Assembly: GCA_023386045.1 (NCBI GenBank)
Contig: JAEWKK010000028.1
Coordinates: 23,026-87,025, forward strand
Reading direction: 5' to 3'
Length of the DNA stretch: 64,000 bases
Source of the DNA: Bacteroidota bacterium
GTDB lineage: Bacteria; Bacteroidota; Bacteroidia; Chitinophagales; Chitinophagaceae
Part shown: positions 60,602 through 64,000 of the stretch, piece after piece
How positions within the stretch are numbered: position 1 is the stretch's first letter
How the letters are laid out: each line of letters begins with the position of its first letter
Notes under the pieces: generated by a model
What the model saw: the letters and a program-made list of their open reading frames with translations, nothing else
Told to the model about the DNA's origin: nothing
Database searches by the model: none
Made by a program: the position numbers and the translations under genes

Positions 60602-62572
60602 TTATTTATAGCTTCTCTGAGTTGGCTTCACCACTTCATACTTCAATTCTTCTTTATGAAGCTGCCAGCTATCGCCTTTGTATTCCCAGGCTGCCACGTA
60701 CATGAAGCGGTCATCATTCCTTAATGCTTCTCCTTCTTCTGTCTGGTGTTCTTCACGGAAATGCCCGCCACAACTTTCTTCTCTCTGCAAGGCATCAATG
60801 CACATTAACTCGCCCAGCTCAATGAAGTCAGCAACCCTGCCTGCTTTATCCAGTTCAGGATTGAATTCATTGATGCTTCCCGGAATTTTAATATCGCTCC
60901 AGAATTCTTTTTTCAATTGCCTGATCTCCTCAATGGCTTCCTGCAAACCTTTGGCATTGCGCGCCATACCGCACTTGTCCCACATAATCTTTCCCAGACG
61001 CTTATGCATGCTTTCAACAGTTTGCTTACCCTTGATGTTCATCAGGGTCTCAATGCGTTCACGTACTGCTTTTTCTGCTGCTTCAAATGCTGGATGTGAA
61101 GTTGGTATTGAAGCGGTCCTTATCTCATCTGCCAGGTAATTACCTATCGTATAGGGAATCACAAAATAACCATCTGCAAGACCCTGCATCAGCGCCGAAG
61201 CACCCAGACGATTGGCACCATGATCAGAGAAGTTGGCTTCACCCAATGAATAGAGCCCGGGAATTGTCGTCATCAATTCATAATCCACCCAAAGTCCACC
61301 CATGGTGTAGTGCACAGCCGGATAGATGCGCATGGGAACTTCATATGGATTTTCTCCCGTGATCTTTTCATACATATCGAACAGGTTGCCATACTTTTCC
61401 TTCACCACTTCCTTACCAAGAACGGTGATGGTTTCAGCATCTGCATTGGCCAGGTTTCTTTTACTGGCTTCGATCCTTCCATATCTCTGAATGGCATCGG
61501 CATAATCAAGGTATACAGCCTGTCTGGACGTACCCACGCCATAGCCTGCATCACATCTTTCCTTTGCGGCACGAGAAGCCACATCTCTTGGAACCAGGTT
61601 TCCAAAGGCAGGATACCTGCGCTCGAGGTAATAATCTCTTTCTTCTTCAGGAATTTCGCCGGGCTTCCTTGTTTCACCCTGTTTTTTAGGAACCCAGATC
61701 CTACCATCATTGCGCAGCGACTCAGACATCAAAGTAAGTTTTGACTGGTGTTCACCACTTACCGGAATGCAGGTTGGATGGATCTGTGTGAAGCAGGGAT
61801 TGCCAAACAAGGCTCCCTGTTTATGTGCTTTCCATATGGCAGTCACATTGCTGCCCATGGCATTGGTTGATAAATAAAATACATTGCCATAACCACCACT
61901 GCATAACAGTACGGCATGACCGAAATGTCTTTCCAGTTCACCAGACACCAGGTCTCTGGCAATGATGCCTCTTGCCTTACCATCGATCATCACGATCTCC
62001 AGCATTTCATGGCGTGTGTACATTTTTACATTGCCCAGGGCTACCTGTCTTTCGAGAGCCTGGTAGGCACCAATCAGCAATTGCTGACCTGTTTGTCCGG
62101 CAGCATAAAATGTACGCTGTACCTGCGTACCTCCAAAGGAACGGTTGCTAAGCAAGCCACCATATTCCCTTGCAAAAGGAACACCCTGTGCCACGCACTG
62201 GTCGATAATGTTGGCGCTTACTTCCGACAAACGGTGAACGTTTGCTTCACGTGCACGGTAGTCGCCACCCTTGATGGTATCATAAAAAAGACGGAACACA
62301 GAGTCTCCGTCATTCTGATAATTCTTAGCGGCATTGATACCTCCCTGCGCAGCAATGGAGTGAGCACGGCGTGGTGAATCCTGGAAACAAAAGGCTTTGA
62401 CCTGGTAACCCAGTTCGCCAAGAGCTGCAGCAGCTGAAGCTCCTGCCAGGCCTGTACCAATTACAACGACTTCGATTTTTCTCTTATTGGCAGGATTGAC
62501 CAGCTTCACATGTCCTTTGTAATCTTCCCATTTTTTCTCTAAGGGTCCTGCAGGAATTTTTGCATCAAGCAT
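60602..62572 (-). CDS. sdhA: Succinate dehydrogenase/fumarate reductase flavoprotein subunit
   Basis: Holds covalent FAD and oxidises succinate or reduces fumarate; 656 residues. FAD-binding [20 protein letters not shown] is near the N-terminus, the flavin-attachment His region is [18 protein letters not shown], and the substrate-side stretch [34 protein letters not shown] follows. Typical of the non-classical SdhA/FrdA group in Bacteroidota. Between sdhC and sdhB on one transcript; direction of the reaction in vivo cannot be read from sequence. Confidence 0.96.
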   Translation of the reverse strand: MLDAKIPAGPLEKKWEDYKGHVKLVNPANKRKIEVVVIGTGLAGASAAAALGELGYQVKAFCFQDSPRRAHSIAAQGGINAAKNYQNDGDSVFRLFYDTIKGGDYRAREANVHRLSEVSANIIDQCVAQGVPFAREYGGLLSNRSFGGTQVQRTFYAAGQTGQQLLIGAYQALERQVALGNVKMYTRHEMLEIVMIDGKARGIIARDLVSGELERHFGHAVLLCSGGYGNVFYLSTNAMGSNVTAIWKAHKQGALFGNPCFTQIHPTCIPVSGEHQSKLTLMSESLRNDGRIWVPKKQGETRKPGEIPEEERDYYLERRYPAFGNLVPRDVASRAAKERCDAGYGVGTSRQAVYLDYADAIQRYGRIEASKRNLANADAETITVLGKEVVKEKYGNLFDMYEKITGENPYEVPMRIYPAVHYTMGGLWVDYELMTTIPGLYSLGEANFSDHGANRLGASALMQGLADGYFVIPYTIGNYLADEIRTASIPTSHPAFEAAEKAVRERIETLMNIKGKQTVESMHKRLGKIMWDKCGMARNAKGLQEAIEEIRQLKKEFWSDIKIPGSINEFNPELDKAGRVADFIELGELMCIDALQREESCGGHFREEHQTEEGEALRNDDRFMYVAAWEYKGDSWQLHKEELKYEVVKPTQRSYK

Positions 62573-62739
62573 AATACAATTTCTTGTTTGAAATTTCTGG
62601 TTAACTATGAGATCAACCGGAGAGAAACTGGTGGTTTCTTTCCGTATGCTTATCCTATTTTAATTCACCGGTTTTGCTTTTCTATTGTTCACACTCACTG
62701 ACCGGTAGTAATGATTGATTTTTCAATCAACCAGGTTGT

Positions 62740-63468
62740 TTAATTATTGGGGCCGATCCATTGGAAATACATGCTTAGTGGCATGAGTGCGAACAGGATG
62801 CAGATGATCACACTGAAGCCATAACCAAATGCCTTCAGCATGCCCAGGTATTTCCTGTTGTGCACGCCCATGGAGCGGAATGCTGCATGAAAGCCATGCA
62901 GCAAATGAAACAACAAAGCCGCTACACCTACCAGGTACAATATCACAACCCAACCCTGTTGAAAAGTATCATACATCAAAAGAAACATGTTGTGCATTTC
63001 GCGGTCACCACTCAGTCCTTCATAGCTAACAGGGCTTACATCCTGTGTGATCCTTGAAGGAATCCAGAATTGAGAAACGTGCATCACCAGGTAAAGGAAG
63101 ATCAGTGTTCCGAGGATGGCCATGCTGCGGCTCATCCAGGTGCTGCCACGATTACCAAGATCCACTTTGTAGCCCTGCTTCCTGCGGCTCTTGTTTTTAA
63201 TTTCAATAGCATAACCCTGGATCACATGAAGCAGGATGCCAGCGAACAGGCCAATCTCGATAATGCGGATCACCAGGGAGTTGCCCATGAAGTAGGCGGC
63301 CCTGTTGAACATCGATCCATTATCGTTTGAATTAAAGATGGGCAGGTCATTGAAAATACATGAATTCAGACCAGCGTGGACGACGAGAAAAGAGATGAGA
63401 AATAAACCCGTCAAAGCCATCACTATTTTTCTACCTACTGCGGAAGTGAAGAATTGGGACCATTTCAT
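62740..63468 (-). CDS. sdhC: Succinate dehydrogenase cytochrome b subunit (five-helix, diheme type)
   Basis: The membrane anchor of complex II, 242 residues with five helices. Candidate haem-ligand histidines lie in LVVHAGLN, GILLHVIQGY, LVMHVSQF and LLHLLHGFHAAF, which fits the two-haem type B anchors of Wolinella and Bacillus. Begins MKWSQFFTSAVGRKIVMALTGL. First gene of the sdhCAB operon. A TAnnTTTG box lies 32 bases upstream, beyond which begins the repeat-rich region at 63569. Confidence 0.93.
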   Translation of the reverse strand: MKWSQFFTSAVGRKIVMALTGLFLISFLVVHAGLNSCIFNDLPIFNSNDNGSMFNRAAYFMGNSLVIRIIEIGLFAGILLHVIQGYAIEIKNKSRRKQGYKVDLGNRGSTWMSRSMAILGTLIFLYLVMHVSQFWIPSRITQDVSPVSYEGLSGDREMHNMFLLMYDTFQQGWVVILYLVGVAALLFHLLHGFHAAFRSMGVHNRKYLGMLKAFGYGFSVIICILFALMPLSMYFQWIGPNN

Positions 63469-63500
63469 AAGCTATCAGGAGGGGTTGAAAAAATTTGACG

Positions 63501-63508
63501 CAAAGGTA
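63501..63508 (-). promoter_or_regulatory. Minus-7 promoter box (TAnnTTTG) for sdhCAB
   Basis: Minus-strand TACCTTTG, full consensus, 32 bases before the sdhC ATG. The minus-33 position falls about 40 bases short of the heptamer array. Confidence 0.6.
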
Positions 63509-63568
63509 AGCTGCGATTATGAAAAACTGAAGTTTATTCAAAATGAGAAAAATCATGTGGGGGAAATG

Positions 63569-63709
63569 GCAGATGGTTCATGGTTCATAGTTCATGGCTG
63601 ATGGCGTATGGCAGATAGCTTATGGCTGATGGTTCATAGTTCATGGGATGATGGCTTATAGCGTATGGCTTATGGCAAATAGTTCATAGTTTATGGCAGA
63701 TGGCAAATA
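63569..63709 (+). repeat. Heptamer array upstream of sdhCAB, 20 units of GNNNATR
   Basis: Twenty consecutive units, nineteen of exactly seven bases and one of eight (GGATGATG at 63646). All the heptamers fit GNNNATR: GTTCATG, GTTCATA, GCAGATG, GCTTATG, GCTGATG, GCGTATG, GCAAATA and so on. The same units (GTTCATG, GCAGATG, GCTTATA) dominate the array 44 kb away at 19293. Confidence 0.9.
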
Positions 63710-63839
63710 AGTTGTGCCGTGTTATTATGACTTGGGCTTATTGGGTTGTTTAGTTTGAAAAGAGATTATGGTTGAAAGATTTTAAAAAATGGCGCTTAAC
63801 CTTTAAACGATAATTAACAGCTGAAACTTTGGAGTAAAT

Positions 63840-63879
63840 TATATGCTATTTGCCATATGCCATGTGCCACCCTATGAAC
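63840..63879 (-). repeat. Short inverted partner array of 63569-63709
   Basis: On the minus strand: GTTCATA, a 5-base break, GCACATG, GCATATG, GCAAATA, GCATATA. It thus faces the plus-strand array across 130 bases of noncoding DNA, the same layout as at 19.3-19.6 kb. Confidence 0.75.
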
Positions 63880-63903
63880 TGTAGTTGCCTGAAATATGTT
63901 GAC

Positions 63904-63937
63904 CGTTTTTGAGCTAATTAAATCAACTCAAAAAACG
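63904..63937. repeat. Inverted repeat before edge ORF, possible IS-end structure
   Basis: Arms CGTTTTTGAG (63904-63913) and CTCAAAAAACG (63927-63937), identical apart from one extra A, flanking a 13-base spacer, six bases before an ATG. It could be a leader hairpin or part of an IS end. Confidence 0.4.
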
Positions 63938-63943
63938 AAGCAT

Positions 63944-64000
63944 ATGGCTAAACCAGAACAGTTAAACGCAAAAAGTACAAGAGTCCATCGTTATTTTAGT
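63944..64000 (+). CDS. Start of an ORF cut by the window edge, possibly a transposase
   Basis: Nineteen codons from the ATG at 63944, reading MAKPEQLNAKSTRVHRYFS, open to the last base. The start RYFS-type N-terminus after a lysine/arginine-rich segment recalls the OrfA-like helix-turn-helix transposases of Bacteroidota IS elements, and the inverted repeat just upstream fits that idea. With 19 residues this is weak evidence. Confidence 0.35.
   Translation, partial: MAKPEQLNAKSTRVHRYFS

Overview
The window is about 64 kb of chromosome from a Bacteroidota bacterium, most likely of the Chitinophagaceae. The sequence-level reasons are: a secreted esterase ending in a type IX secretion (Por) sorting domain, many small signal-peptide-bearing outer-membrane beta-barrel genes, LytS/LytTR and HisKA_3 regulators, a three-subunit SdhCAB complex with a five-helix cytochrome b, a prfB gene with the programmed UGA frameshift, and repeated TAnnTTTG minus-7 boxes (the Bacteroidota sigma factor signature), several only a few bases before the start codon. 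The genus assignment is inference.

Layout. 1-2.6 kb: minus-strand cluster fbp, an ABC ATPase, an FKBP isomerase and a YfiT-like hydrolase cut by the window edge. 2.8-8.4 kb: T9SS-exported esterase, aspartate kinase, small OM protein, AlkB and Ku (DNA repair). 8.5-11 kb: PAS histidine kinase, an overlooked 58-codon gene, a stand-alone receiver and a PepSY-like secreted protein, then about 1 kb of AT-rich noncoding DNA. 12-16.4 kb: nucleotide and cofactor genes (pyrE, Nudix, coaD, pyrB, pyrR). 16.4-19.3 kb: four consecutive small beta-barrel genes, each with its own terminator. 19.3-25 kb: heptamer repeat arrays, pruA, prfB, an IscA-type protein, and a methylmalonyl-CoA-mutase-type catalytic subunit without B12 domain. 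25-30 kb: DUF4142 lipoprotein, class C serine hydrolase, hutH, and a tRNA-Arg(TCT) preceded by a decayed tandem tRNA copy. 30.2-36.8 kb: AT-richer accessory stretch with secreted proteins of unknown function, a LytS/LytTR pair and an S41 protease lipoprotein. 36.9-46.8 kb: GH92 mannosidase, a translationally coupled serine protease plus two-HKD phospholipase-D-like pair, cupin, FMN-binding and small secreted proteins, a Crp/Fnr regulator. 46.9-55.8 kb: housekeeping genes (rlmH, rhomboid, tilS, etfBA, bifunctional nuclease, ispE, queD, rocD, VIT1-like). 55.8-64 kb: a very large surface/outer-membrane protein, sdhCAB flanked on both sides by heptamer repeats, and at the right edge the first 19 codons of a possible transposase.

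How the genes connect: pyrR-pyrB-coaD read as one unit beside pyrE; rocD, pruA and hutH can together feed ornithine, proline and histidine carbon to glutamate; etfBA, the acyl-CoA mutase subunit and SdhCAB belong to acyl-CoA and succinate metabolism. No CRISPR array, rRNA operon, complete insertion sequence or prophage was seen. The most unusual content is (i) a family of period-7 repeats of form GNNNATR that occurs in at least four arrays, two of them facing inverted partner arrays; (ii) two copies of a palindromic intergenic element with an identical 18-base core; (iii) the cytoplasmic protease-PLD gene pair; and (iv) the tRNA-Arg tandem with a decayed first copy.
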